This document shows, piece by piece, positions 10,720 to 23,128 of a stretch of DNA of 64,000 bases. The notes under the pieces were generated by a model. The model did no database searches. It saw only the letters and a list, made by a program, of their open reading frames with translations, and was not told where the DNA came from. The first letter of the stretch is position 1. Each line of letters starts with the position of its first letter. The stretch is from Atherix ibis (lineage: Eukaryota > Arthropoda > Insecta > Diptera > Athericidae): NCBI GenBank assembly GCA_958298945.1, contig OY282609.1:41554954-41618953 (forward strand). The letters run 5' to 3'. Both the position numbers and the translations under genes were made by a program.

Positions 10720-13700
10720 TTACGATAGTGTAAAATACGAAAGTAAAAATAATAATTATTATATCTAGGATATTAATTTTTTAATAATTTTAATTAAATT
10801 AATAATAATTATATTATTAAGATAAAAAACAATATTAGTAAGAAGATAAAAAATAATATTCCTTTAAAAATTAAAAATTACTATCCTTAATATCCAATCA
10901 ATAATTAAAAATTAATTTTTCTTCTCTTTTTCAATGTACTTCATTATTAATAATTCAAATTAAAAATTTTGAAAAAAATTATTTTTAAATTACAATATTA
11001 TTATTATTAAAAAAAAACAAATTCGTTGAACAAAAAAATAAAAATTGATTAAATTAAAAACAATTTTTTAATGAAAAGTTTTTAAAGAAATTTGCAAATA
11101 TTTGTTAATTTAAATAACAAAAACAAGAGAACTTCTTTTAGCAAATTTCATTTAATATTTTTTTATATTCAGAAAGAATCAATTTGAGTTTATTAAAAAT
11201 TACAACACTTTATGGTTTGTTTGTATTAAAAGTTACCCCAATTTATTTAAAATCGAAACCATTTTACTCAAGTCTAGTTTTATCTTAGACGGCCATTATT
11301 TCGCATATTCTCACAACTATTTGGACTTTCTTTGTGTAATCAAAAAATCGTCTTTTCAGGTACAGCATCGTCTCCATCTCCTTCCTCGATGTATCATAAT
11401 TTTGGTTTTTTTGCAATACAAAATCTTTGTAAGCCAAAGCATATTTTGTTTATTTTAGTATTCACTCTATTAAATTATAATAGTTAAGCAAAAATAATAA
11501 AAAATTATGCGCTTTCACTTATTAAATATTGACTTTTTTATTTTTTTATTATATTTGTTTTCATATCCGCAAAAAAACAAAATTCGTTGAATTTTAAAAG
11601 AAGCACAAAATTTTTAAATTGTAATGTTTAGTAAATTACTAAGATATTTTATTGTGTTATTGAAAATTGATATATATATAATTAAATTTTATTTTACGTT
11701 GATATTATTAAATTCTGATGAGTAATTAAATGATAGCGGCTTTTTAGATTTTATTTTGTTAAAAATATTTCATTCGGTTTTGCTAGAAGCTCCTACGTGT
11801 TTGGTCTGCACACTATGCATGTCCAACCAAAATAAAGAAAACCATTTCCACTTCTTTCTAGGAAATATTGTATATTGCACTTGCTTAGAAAATGTACACC
11901 GAATTAATTCCTTTTTAACGATAAAAATACCGGTATTGAATACAGATATTAATATATAATTATATATAGACATTAATATATAATTATCTTCTCTTTTTCA
12001 CTAAAATCTTCTCTTCTCCTCGTGGTGATGCTGTCTTATACGTGTTCTTTCATAATTCTTCGTAAGTACGATCTTACCATACCGTATGCTAATTTCTAAT
12101 TTTTGCATACTGCACGATCGTACGATGAGTTTCGCCAATGATTTAATAAAGCATCATCGAATCCCGGAATTTTCTGGAGGTAGTGCTGCAATAGTCTTGC
12201 TGATTTGTGAACGACTTATTTGAAATTTAGGTAACCAAAAAAATATTTAAAATAATCTACCACCACAAATGATTAACTTAAAAATTTAATTCAGTTCATT
12301 TAGAATTCAAAAATAAATTCAGATTCATTTAGAATTCAAATAATAAAGGAAAATAATTTTCTCAATTTAATTTATTTTTATATATACGCTTCGATTTCCT
12401 TAAAAATTGAGCAGAGGCTTTTTGCCGTATTGCTATTATGCTTAATTTGTTCAGTCAACTAGATTTTTAAACGATGCAAGTTACGAGTATTATCACTAGT
12501 CATTTATGGGTATTGTTTTGGGCATTATCTCTAACTTTTTATTTCCGTAATAATGCCTTTTAATTCATCGTTTGCTTATACGACAGCACCAATCCAATCG
12601 TTTACTAATTATCGCCCGACTTAAAATCACAAACACAATTGCAAATATTTAAAAAATGTCGTCTGATCAGTTTATTATTTATATTTTAAGTTTATTTTGA
12701 TTTTTAGGGTATATATCTCACCTTTTATTTTAGTTTCAACTATCAAAAATTAATTTAAGCGACAAAATTAGATGAAATGTCTTGTTCAATAAGAATATTG
12801 TTTGTTATCATCCGTCGGCGTTAGTTGTCCTCGGAAATTGCTAAAAAGCACTGATGTGTCAGCTGTGTTGAACTAAGATTATTTCAAAGTTCATCCAGCT
12901 GACTCGTTCGTCGGGCGAGAGTAGCAACCCACCGAGAGAAGCGGCGAAAACATACACGCAATATGGTTGGGAAAAAATATTGTGGGAAGGAAGAGTCGTT
13001 TGATGAAAGCAGAAGTTGCTGGTTGTTCAGATTAAATTCTAATAAAAGATAAAGAATAAGGACAAGCAAGGAGGAGGCCAAAGAAAAAAGAGAACTGAAC
13101 ATTTTTAGATAATTTTTTTTTCTTGTTTCTCTATATATGAATGAATAATATTAGTTTCTAATTACGTTTGAATAAGATGTTCTTAATATTTTTAATTTTT
13201 GAAGGCGAAAAAATAGATTATAGAGGTTTCTTTCTCATCAAAAGTGGACAAATTATAAATCACATTTTATATGTGTACGTATTAATTGTTATTTAATTTT
13301 CATATTCATGAAGAAAACGAGAGTGGCGATTGTACGAGAGTTTATTTTGGTCAACTGCTCGCCTCGACTAATTGTAGTAATCGCTGCTGCTGAGCATATT
13401 CGTGGTGAATGGTGACAGCCTTCTTGAGTATACGAGAGCTGGTTTTTTTTAGCTAGTCGGCTCGATGGGCAACTACCCGACTTCTCGAGATGAAATTGTT
13501 GGATTTTTCGGGTTTCTCAAAACCCAGTTTTCAGGTATCTAGGTCTGGTGATTGCCCTGGAAGACCCGGATTTGTACATGAACCCGACTTTTCAAGACAG
13601 CTTACCTCGTACTAACACGACTTTACAACCACCATGGATGGAGTGGTATGTATGATCGCTTTGAGATTACGAGAGGTGTTTCTTGCAAGCTACTCGGCTT

Positions 13701-14260
13701 GATGTATGAACGCATACAGCTCTACCATGGTTGTGTGTCCTTAAAATTTCATTACTCCCAATTCTGGGCACTTTCTACCTTCAACCTAGTTCCTATCAAC
13801 CAAATTTCTTTTTTATGTACGATATGGCATTTATTACTTGGAATGCGAAGAATAAATAAATTGTTTATATAGTAATTATTTAAAAATTAAAAGTTGATTG
13901 TAAAATTTTTTTAATAAAAAACAAAAATTTTAACGAAGTGAAAATCAGTATATATTTTTGTATTTTAACTAATTAATACAATGAAATTTTAGAACTCATG
14001 TGGAAATATATCACTAGACTTGGATAAAAAATCCAAGAAAGCAAAAAAGGGAAAACGTGATCTAAATAAACTTAAATTCAGTTGATAATTATTTAAAATC
14101 AATTTATTTATCACTTTAAAATATATTTTCTTCACCTTATGTCTCTGATAAGAATTTAAGAACAGAAAGTGTCACATCCAAATATATGTTAAGTTATTTT
14201 GTTTACATTTTACCGTATATATCCAGCAGATATACTTCGGATATATCGAGTATCGTTCAG
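10720..14260. other. AT-rich DNA without a supported gene (copy B)
   Basis: This is the counterpart of 1600-5150, with minor indels, including loss of about 10 bases near 12255 (CTCCAAGGCT region). It contains the same both-strand-open short frames and the same charged remnant at 12884-13102. Confidence 0.6.
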
Positions 14261-14869
14261 TACATCAAGTTTTTATCGGGCTACATTCCCTTATCATTAA
14301 TATATATAATTGTTTTAAGAATTATCGGGTCATATTCCCTCATTATTTTTTTGATTAAGAGTTGGTTTCATTCCCTCAACTTGAAAATTGGACATATTTT
14401 TTCTTCTAATATCGTACTCCAATTTTTATTTGCTATCGGGTTTCATTCCCTCTGCAAGTAGTTTATTGCATTTCTATTTATTCCTTTGACATAACAATTT
14501 TTTTAATCCTTTATTTAAATAACTTTATTTTTTTATCCTAAATCGGCTAAGTAGTTTATCGTGTTTCATCTTTCGCCGCAAAAGCCATCATTGCCTGCGT
14601 GGTATGCCAGGGAAACAACTGGGAAATTAACATATGTTAGCATCGGCTGCATAAGGTGTCTTGGTGCAACAGTTGCTGAGAAATACTATCTCTCCATTAA
14701 GTCGGAAAACAATCTATATGGGGAAATCCTTTCCCTACTTGGGAACTAAACCAAAAACATATAATACCAAAATGAAGGGCTAAGCAAATCCAAGAAACTA
14801 TCACACAATATTCGCCATTATCTTTACTTGGAGCAGGAATAGGAATAAGTAACCATCAAAATATTGATC

Positions 14870-15600
14870 CTCCTGACTTCGAAGATCTGCGCGTGGAACT
14901 ATCAGAGGCTGAAACTCATCCTTTTCAACCCCTTGATCGGTCATATCAATCGGTGTCATCGGTAAAGCACCCAAAACCCTATCAAAGATCATTTAGAGAG
15001 AGAGAGATTCTAATTATCCTCCGCATAATATGCACCCCGCAAGATCCATATGATCTAAACCACTTCTGGACCAACATCATTCGAGTCAACGATCACACAT
15101 CACACATACGGGAATTAATCACAACCAATGCAATATCAACCAACGTAGTTATGTTCAAAACCGACGGCAATTATACAGTCTATGAAATTCTCTGGCAGTA
15201 GATTTCGTTGTATTGGCCTCCTACATATAGACACTCTTGGTACTGGACGCTCTTGTAAATAAAATCCTAATCCGAGTTGGACAGCAATTAAAACGATCTT
15301 ATAAATAGATTGGGGTGCTCAGACCCCGAAAGTGGACATTGAACATGAGATTTATGCAAGGCAACAAAAACCATATGAAAAGTTTTTAGACTATTACTTG
15401 ACAATGGCTGACCTTTGGAACCGATTATCTACGGTATTCTGGAATAGAAAATCATACAAATTGTGTGGGCCAGTTTATCACCCTATATGCGAAGCTAATT
15501 GGGGCAACATAGAACAAAGACTTGCAGTAATTACGGTATTATGTGGCCCAAATAGAAATCTACAATACTCAGACTAATAGTTGCAGAGACCATGTGAAAT
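14870..15600 (+). pseudogene. Retrotransposon gag-like ruin (copy B)
   Basis: This is the counterpart of 5760-6480. The upstream frame is open from 14893 to 15201 (102 codons) and the Gag-like frame from 15332 to 15577. It reads VDIEHEIYARQQKPYEKF, then LTMADLW. Copy A has an indel (TCTATTCTGG against GTATTCTGG) that shortens the second frame. Clade unknown. Confidence 0.35.
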
Positions 15601-17977
15601 TTTGAGGGACAGCAAGAAATAAAAGCGAGGTGGAATGATGAGTTGTCATTGGAGAGGTTAACAGGAAATAACGACGTCGAATCTGCACCATTTGTAGCAG
15701 CAATTTTTTTTATTAAATTTCTTTATTTAACTGTTATTGAATCATAAAATTTATTTAAAATTAAAATCAATTTTAAACAAAAGAAAAATTATATAAAGAA
15801 AAAAAATTTTGAAGTAGTTTTATTGAATTCAATCTTTCAATTAACAATTTTACTTTCTTATTTTTTAGGTTGGTTTTGCCAGGTTGATATTTTTTTATCG
15901 CATGCCGAAATCTATCATCTTATTTTTATATCTACATATGTATGTGTACGGAAAAACTTTAATTGGAAAATGCCCTCTTTTCTCTTGCGTCAAGGCTAAC
16001 GTAAACTTTAAGTACTTTTAATTTTTTTTTAAAAAGTTTTTTATCGCTAGAATAATTTATATTGATTTATTAAACAAAAACGAGAAATATGTATATGATT
16101 GTCAGTTCTAAGATAAATTCGGGTTTGTAACGTTAAAAAAAAAAAGAAAAAAAAGAAGAAAAAAATCAAAATTAATTTTTATCACGAAATATAATTAAAT
16201 ATGAATAACTAGTTTTTTTTACCCTTCATCCGATTCTGAGTGGTGACCGTTCTTCTCATAAAAGCACCACTATAAGCTGAGCTTACAATAAAGATAAATC
16301 GGCATGCTAAATAGGGATACTTCCAACATGATGATGAAAGAGCAGGTAATATCTAGACTGCTTTCAGACTGGCACTCTCTCCTCAATCCCTATCACACCT
16401 TCTCTTTTTAGTCCCATTAAATTTCTTTATTCTCATTTTATCATGACCTTCTCATTCTCTATCCTATCTACTTTTCCTCTGAGGAAATTTATACATTGGT
16501 CCATCCAGTCTAAATAAACCTCGGCATAAGGGTGCAAAGGCGAAAGTGACACATTAGAGAACCTCCCTACAATCTCACAATACTAGCCTGCAAGCATGTC
16601 CCGTCACTCCCTGGTCTTCTGGAGGTTCGGGTTCACTTATCAGATCCAACCCTCTAGAAGTTTACGTCCGTAGTTTCAAAAATATTTTTTTTATGTGATT
16701 ACATTCTCACACATAATTTATGTGATTAATTTATAAATCATACTCTATGCAATTTTTAATATAATAAAAAATAAAATTCTCAATCTATTTAATTTACTAA
16801 TTATTGTTTAATAGCACGATGAAAACAGTGATTTTTATCTTTCTTCAATTATAAATGTATCCAATAATGTATAAAAATATTTCTGTTTGGTGTTTATTAA
16901 ATTATATAATTGTTTTTCCAAAAATTAATGACGAAAATAGAGTTAGCAATCAAACTTAATTAGAGTTTGATAATTTTGTATGTTAGTAGGATATTACTAT
17001 TATTTACTATACACAATAATTATTGAACATTATTTTAGTAGTAAACATTAAATTTTTAATAATACGTAAATTCTAATATTTATTAATAATTAGAATCGCT
17101 GCTAATAGAGATGTAAAACAGCTGTAGTATAACTGACTTAATGCTGGTAACACAATTCTGACAGCAAATCCAAACTACAACTACAACTAAAATCCAAACA
17201 TGAATCGACTAATAAAATATAACTGCAATAAAAATTAATATATATAAATGCAATAAAAATTAATATATTAATTAATTTCATTAAATTTTATAATATTACT
17301 ACAAATAATTTATTCACTGACCTTATTTCTATTTAAACTGTTAAATAAAAATGCTACTACATAAAAAATACCTGAAATATATGTCAATACTTAAAGTACA
17401 ACTGCAAACTTAAAAAAGAATTAATTCAACAGCAGTTGCCAACCGCTATCAGAATTTTGTGCACTCCGATAAGATTGTAAAGGTTTTAAGCTTTTCACAG
17501 ACCCAACTGTGTGTCGTTTGTAGTTGACATCAAAATTATGAAATACCCACTAACCATTTGCTTTCGACCTGTCTTCCACGATCATCCAAATATCCCGAGA
17601 GATGCTGACACACTACCACATGCACGAGATATTACTTTTCATTGGCCACGTAGTCCATCAGTTTGATTCCGTATTATAAAGTACTGCCAGCAAAAATAAT
17701 TGCAGACATGTGACCGAAACCTTTTTGTGGTTGAAAAAACGAACAACAATTGGTTGGCTTAATAGAAACATTTTAGCTTTTTAAATATAATCAGATAGCA
17801 ATTACAATTTGCTACTCTGATATTGGACCATATTAGGATCAGAACTCACAATAAAACTGGCCAACGTCTATAAAATAAAAGTCACCTCTTTATGAAGTTA
17901 AATTTACTTAAAAGAAAAAATATCTACGAAATTGTATAACAAATTTTGTAATGTTCCAGTACTAAAAATTCCCCAAC

Positions 17978-18104
17978 AATTGTTTTGTTTGTTAAAGCGG
18001 TGAATTTTTAAATCAGTAACCTTTTTATGAAGTTAAATTTACTTAAAAGAAAAAATATCTACGAAATTGTATAGCAAATTTTGTAATGTTCCAGTACTAA
18101 AAAT
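17978..18104. repeat. Copy-B-specific insertion with filler DNA
   Basis: After AAAAATTCCCC, copy B carries 40 bases identical to 20152-20191 (17978-18017, AATTGTTTTG...AATCAGT). A second copy of the preceding ~87 bases (CCTTTTTATGAAG...AATTCCCC) follows. Copy A at 8870-8885 has neither. Confidence 0.85.
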
Positions 18105-18417
18105 TCCCCATACTCAAAGAATTTGTTAGTAAATTATATAGTCTACCAATTTATTAAAGCTTAAACAATATTTAGCCACTAATTTTTAGAGGATCATTTT
18201 AAATTATACTTGAAATGTTAAGGTTCTATTACTTACCTTTCATTACTGCTATCTGTAATATGATACTGTAATATAAATTGAACTACTCGTAAGTATTGCA
18301 ATGGCCTTCTTGCAGTTGAATGCGTAATATTTGTAAGCGCAGTAATTAAATTAGGTACAACAAAGTTCCTCGTATAACAATTGCAGTATTTAATTTATCG
18401 ATAAAAACAGAAATATG

Positions 18418-18870
18418 TTATAATACTATGAAATATTGGTACAAATAAACAAGTTCATTATATACACTAACACAAAATTCAAGGCCGATTTCATATATTT
18501 CTTTAAAAGGTTTTTGATAAGTGATTCGTTGATCTAACTGGCTTTTCTTTAGTTTTCTGTTTGTTTTTAATATTATATGATTGAAAAATAAATGTTGGCT
18601 AGGTTTCTTAATATCTTCAATGTACCCAACTTTTTTTATTTTCAAAACCAGAGGTTGAAGTCCAATATCAATAAAATAAGCAACGAAATAATTAATATAC
18701 TTAGTATTGTATTTATATTTGTTGTAATAATATTTTATTTGTTTGTCAATATTTCCGTTTAGCTCCTTGGATGCACTCATATTTACTATATTATTAAATA
18801 TGGTTTGTTTTATAATTTTTGAAGGTCTGGTCAAATTTAGTTGAAATAAATATTTAGGGAAAAAATGCAT
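18418..18870 (-). CDS. Unidentified 150-residue reading frame
   Basis: A minus-strand frame of 150 codons opens with MHFFPKYLFQLNLTRPSKII, with a second possible start at MSASKELNG about 30 residues in. It is basic and rich in Tyr, Ile, Lys and Asn, with a hydrophobic stretch near YINYFVAYFIDIGLQPLVL and no signal peptide or catalytic motif that I recognise. It spans the right end of unit B, so this copy is the unbroken one, while the copy at 9184 lost its first part. It could be a decayed TE or viral-type gene or chance in AT-rich DNA. Confidence 0.3.
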   Translation of the reverse strand: MHFFPKYLFQLNLTRPSKIIKQTIFNNIVNMSASKELNGNIDKQIKYYYNKYKYNTKYINYFVAYFIDIGLQPLVLKIKKVGYIEDIKKPSQHLFFNHIILKTNRKLKKSQLDQRITYQKPFKEIYEIGLEFCVSVYNELVYLYQYFIVL

Positions 18871-18972
18871 ATTTTGATCATAATTAAAATTGAAACCATC
18901 AATAATATATCCCTACGGTAAATTAAAGTACTTAAGAGAGAAAATATCTAGCAGAGCCTTCAAGATAACAAA

Positions 18973-19026
18973 TATACATTTATATTTATTTACTTATTTT
19001 ACTAAGTAAATAAATATAAATGTATA
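18973..19026. repeat. Perfect 24-bp inverted repeat
   Basis: Arms 18973-18996 and 19003-19026 are perfect reverse complements around TTTTAC. The core is TTTATATTTATTTACTTA. It is compatible with a hairpin or a small foldback end. Confidence 0.9.
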
Positions 19027-19189
19027 TAATTTACAATAACACTTTTTAATACTGCTCTTATTAGTTGTTCTATCATCCTTATTGTATTTGCTTAACTTTT
19101 CTTGATATTTAGTATATGAATTATTTTTTTTATATGTTCTGTCTTTAAGTTTTCTACATATATGTCTCTTTATTCCGAAGGTATAGTGT

Positions 19190-19595
19190 TAAGACCAATT
19201 CGGGTAGAAGAAAGTTTTCCAACATGTTCCGACAGCGGTAACGAGTAACTGTTACCGCATCGCTTCCAGCATTCTCAAAGTAATATGGCCCCATGGTTTC
19301 GTCGGCCCAAATGTCGTACCATACAATCAGTCTACGAGGGTCTTTGGTGTATTAGTAGATGGTTTTCAGTACCTCAATAGCGTTTATTCTGTTTATTAAC
19401 AAAGCCAGATAAGTCGAAGTGTGCTCCGCCATTCATAATCATTTGTCTGAAGCTGTTATATCAATTGAATTTCATACGGATAAAAAAGCAAATCTTTTTT
19501 GAGAATTTCGAACAAACATGATGGAGATAGTCTCAATTCTTATGCACGGCGTCAATACTATGCCTTACTGTATTAATATTTTCAGTAATTTAAAT
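19190..19595 (-). pseudogene. Mariner-like transposase fragment
   Basis: The minus strand gives, in order, ENINTVRHSIDAV, KKDLLFYPYEIQL, GGAHFDLSGFVNKQNKRY, GTENH, then WADETMGPYYFENAGSDAV and VTRYRCRNMLENFLLPEL. These match the middle of insect IS630/mariner-like transposases (SDEAHF-x-GFVNKQN, GPYFFEN, VTVNGxRY). The first catalytic Asp is lost (GGAHF). Several frameshifts and stops are present, and both ends are missing. It belongs to the same family as 21062-22013 but lies on the opposite strand. Confidence 0.75.
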
Positions 19596-19599
19596 AAAA

Positions 19600-21055
19600 T
19601 AATTTAATAATTTCAACACGTTATTGCTGCGTTGGATGCCTTATAATAAATTATTATCAAACACTCTCAATGACTGTCAAATATCATCCAAACCAAAATG
19701 GCCGGTAAACAAAATCGACCTGGAAAAAAAGCATCCTGTCTTTTATTGGGATGATAATATAGGGATGCAACATTGAATATAAAAATTATATATTGGATTG
19801 TTATAGATAGCTACTGACTATAGGTCTTTTGCGGCAGTTTTTGAGTAGGAGGATTTTCTAATGAGACGATGCCTTCACCATACGCTATGTTATCTAAATG
19901 GTCCGCTTTGTATTTTATATAATCACTTATTTTAAGATACAACCTGGTCTCTGTAATTAGTGCATCATATTAACATTTATTTTGACCTTTAGTTCTTGTT
20001 AGTATTGGCTAAATTCGTTAGCATTTTAGATGAAAATAGATAGGGATCTATCGGTCAATGAAAATATTTATTTATTCGTATTGGATTAAAGTGAGAAAAT
20101 TATGGTTATTGGAGCAGATAATAGCAAAGTCACAAGAAAAGCTATTTCTTGAATTGTTTTGTTTGTTAAAGCGGTGAATTTTTAAATCAGTTGAGGAAGG
20201 CATACTAGATGTACGATATTTATTTATCTCCATGATATATATGTCTGTTTATGTTTCTTATTATTGCAAGCTGCTTATGTTTATATTTTGTACAAATATA
20301 GTCATTTAGCAGGGTAGTCTTATAGAGTTGAACAATTTTGTTCACCTTTATTAATCGGTAAAGATAGTATTCGGACTCGGATTACTACACCAACATGATA
20401 CTAATCCAAGTGAACGTTAATACACATAAATGTTTTAATATTTTCTTGGTTCAAGAGTCCCGGCGATCAACAAATATGTGATCAATTTTATTGGAACTGG
20501 TCCCATCTAGAAATATTCAGGAAGTTTTATGGATTGCGCAAACCATTTACTTTCAACAAATATATCATATACCGCTGCTAAATGAATGGTTCGTAGTCGC
20601 TTATTATTGTTATATTCATGCAAGCTTTGGGTGCCAACATACTACATGCATACGAGATTCCTCCCTATTTTACTATTAATGTTTCCAAGTATGATTTTTT
20701 TGAGTGCTCATTATATTTCTTCCAAAAATATTTGTCCGTGTGGGCATGAACATTTATTGATCTAATATTATAATTGTATCGGATACGTAGAATGCATACT
20801 CTTTCATTTAGCGCTTTAAATACGATAAAACAGGCTTTATTTTCTTGTTATCTAAAAGGCCAGTTTCAAGCATGTGCATTTTGGATAGCAACTGTAATAT
20901 ATACTACAGTTGCTCTTGTCCAAAGTACTAGTCCCTGTTTACCATATTTCATACCGGGTGTTTTATATATTACTTGTCGATTTTGTTTCGCCGTCAGTTT
21001 TATCTGAATAACATTTGTCTTTTGATATTTAATAGTAGAGAGCGTTCAATAATAA
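19600..21055. other. Unassigned stretch between two opposed mariner relics
   Basis: No gene is supported. A weak Tc1-like hint exists on the plus strand: HQHDTNPSE near 20388-20415 recalls the Tc1 QQDNDPKHT motif, and RNIQEVLWIAQTIY near 20505-20550 recalls NPIENLW. The spacing is off and I would not call it. 20152-20191 is the source or twin of the filler in copy B. Short frames at 20491 and 20774 are unrecognised. Confidence 0.4.
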
Positions 21056-21061
21056 TTTATT

Positions 21062-22013
21062 ATGGAGCATCTAACCCTGCAACAACATGTTAATATTATT
21101 AAAATATTTTATTTAAATAATTGTTCAATTGTGAATACGCGGGGAAATTTATGTAACTTTTTTATGCTAATCATATTCCGAGCAAGTCAACCTAAATGGT
21201 AATTAATAATTTTGAAAATATGCATACACTGGGAGATAAAGGAAAGACTGGACAATAACTAAGCCAACGTACATCTGAGACAATTGATGCAGTGAGGTAG
21301 AGTATTGCTGAAGGTCTATAATGTTTGTTAAAAATTCTTGAAAAGGATTTGGTTTTCTATCCGTATAAAATTCAACTGATACAACAGCTGTAGGCAAACG
21401 ACTATTAATGGTGGCGAGACTGGAGTACTTGAGTTTTAAAGCTTGGTATAAACGATCACCATGTTTAAAAATCATAAGCGATCAAGCATACTTCGACTTG
21501 GCTGGTTTTGTTAATAAACAGAATAGCAGCTATCGGGACACTGTAAATCCTGAAGTAATACACCAAAAACCACTACACCGGTATTTGAGCCAACGGCATC
21601 ATTGGCAATAGTTTTTTGAGGATACTAGAGGCTATGCTGTAACAAATACTCGTGACCACTATCGGGACATGTTGGAAAAGTTTCTTTTATCCAAATTGGA
21701 TCAATTAGGCCTACGGAACAATTTTGAAAAACAGATTTCCGGCCGAATAATATCAAAAAGAGGTGATATCGACTGGCCCCATGAGCACCTGATTTTCTAA
21801 CCTTCTAATTTTTTTTTTGTATGAGGATTCTTGAAAATTGTGGACACTAATAAATAAGCTACAACTTCGAAGCTTAAAGGCAACTATTGAACCGAAATTG
21901 CTGAAATAACACCAGAGTTCTGCAAAAGTTTTATGTAAAATGTGCTTAAAAGAGCTCGGCTTTGCTTCACGGCCACCGGTAGGCATTTGACTAACTTTAT
22001 ACTTCATACATAA
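21062..22013 (+). pseudogene. Mariner-like transposase, near full length but broken
   Basis: The frame begins MEHLTLQQHVNIIKIFYLNN and ends HLTNFILHT-stop, matching the usual start (ME-L-T-QR-x-I-V) and end (HLxDIxFHT) of insect IS630/mariner-like transposases. Between them are KILEKDLVFYPYKIQL, SDQAYFDLAGFVNKQN (first catalytic Asp present), a decayed VTVNGERYRDM as NTRDHYRDMLEKFLL, and IISKRGDIDWP. The FQQDGA region with the second Asp is deleted and the third-Asp motif is degraded. At about 950 bp against roughly 1,035 it is short by internal deletions. Many frame changes. Not functional. Confidence 0.85.
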
Positions 22014-22419
22014 TGCAAAAGACCATATAATCAATTAACAAAATATAAATTATAAAATTATAATTTATTTAAAAGTTAATAAGAAAAGGTTGGACCTGGA
22101 ATATAAAAAGCACCGGAATCGGCTTATTCTGAGAAGCTCCGCTTCCATTAAGAAACTGCGCATTCCATGAAAAATGCGCATTTTTTTTACAGGGTCAGTT
22201 ACCATCATTGATGTCTGCTATTTCTTTTTCTTTGCTTCGTTCTATGGCTAGAAAAATTATATTCGGATTCTCAATAAAAACCATTAAGGATGCCCTTACA
22301 CATGCCTCATTAGAATTGCCATCTCAGTCAATATCAATAGCATAGAAGACTTAGCAATCAACAAAAGATATCAATATACTATGCAACTCTACTAAACCTA
22401 CTAATTCCTTTAGGCAACA

Positions 22420-22830
22420 TGGAAATAAAGCCTGTTATTATCGGATTTAAATCAATAAGTAAAAGGGTATCCACTCTACGTATGCGATGCAAATATAATA
22501 TCAGCCTCATAAATATTCAAGTACTATTATAAAATACCCTACTGAAACTCATTTGGACTTACGCACTAGAACTTTCGGGCTCTACTAACCCTTCTAATTG
22601 CTGTCGAATTTAATATCTTCAGTCAAAAATACTCTGTAAAATTGATGAAGCTCCCTTTTATATTTGCTGTACTGTTATTCATTATGGTGTTGAAGTCCCT
22701 TTTGCTTTTTTATATGGCTATGTCTCAATATAAAAAGTTCCATTCCTATATCTCCACTCATACTAATCCTCTTGTTCAGTAGCTATCCTCCACTTCCTTT
22801 TCTGGAAACATCCACTATATCATTACTATA
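22420..22830 (+). pseudogene. Jockey-type LINE remnant (endonuclease scrap and RT C-terminus)
   Basis: From 22539 one frame reads LLKLIWTYALELSGSTNP, then a stop, QSKILCKIDEAPFYICC, and VIHYGVEVPFA. This follows the conserved tail of Jockey-clade reverse transcriptases (LLKPIWTYGxxLWG, QSKxLRxIxxAPWYV, xxH-L). A frameshifted HSYISTHTNPLVQ near 22735-22785 continues the pattern (LxxHPNPLA). Just upstream, 22430-22500 reads SKRVSTLRMRCKYNISLIN, similar to the start of a LINE endonuclease, though this part is weak. The RT core between them is missing. Confidence 0.6.
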
Positions 22831-22839
22831 TCTTACCAT

Positions 22840-23128
22840 AAGCATGCGCTAGTAGCAGAAGGGGCTTCCATGGATCTTCACTCCCCACAACGATTCATAC
22901 TAATTATTACTTTTATATAAATTTACTTATTACTACGTATAGTTGTAGATATCTGTAAAAAAGATTTAAAAAAATATTATGTACATTATAACATAGTAAC
23001 AATCCAATAACAACGTCACAATTTTGATATAATTGGTTGAACAATTTATTTTGCTATTACCCTATATAACAGCAATCTCATAATGTAATGTGCAGTACTC
23101 TAGTTTCAGATGTAGTACATATTATTAC
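22840..23128. other. Unassigned AT-rich DNA
   Basis: I see no gene or repeat here. It is left flank of unit R1. Confidence 0.5.

Larger units (their letters stand above)
9531..18765. repeat. Tandem segmental duplication, unit B
   Basis: This is the second direct copy of the unit at 396-9530. It differs by small indels and by an insertion at 17978-18104 that contains a 40-base filler and a repeated 87-base piece. It ends at 18765, after which the sequence (CTTGGATGC...) continues the reading frame at 18418-18870 and so looks like the original flank. Confidence 0.92.

Noticed and set aside
20388..20560. Tc1-like transposase fragment
   Set aside because: Two short resemblances (HQHDTNP and EVLW) with wrong spacing and stops between. 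Not enough to call.
19190..22013. Composite transposon bounded by two opposed mariner-like copies
   Set aside because: Left copy lacks both ends and right copy shows no terminal repeats. There is no evidence that the pair moved together.
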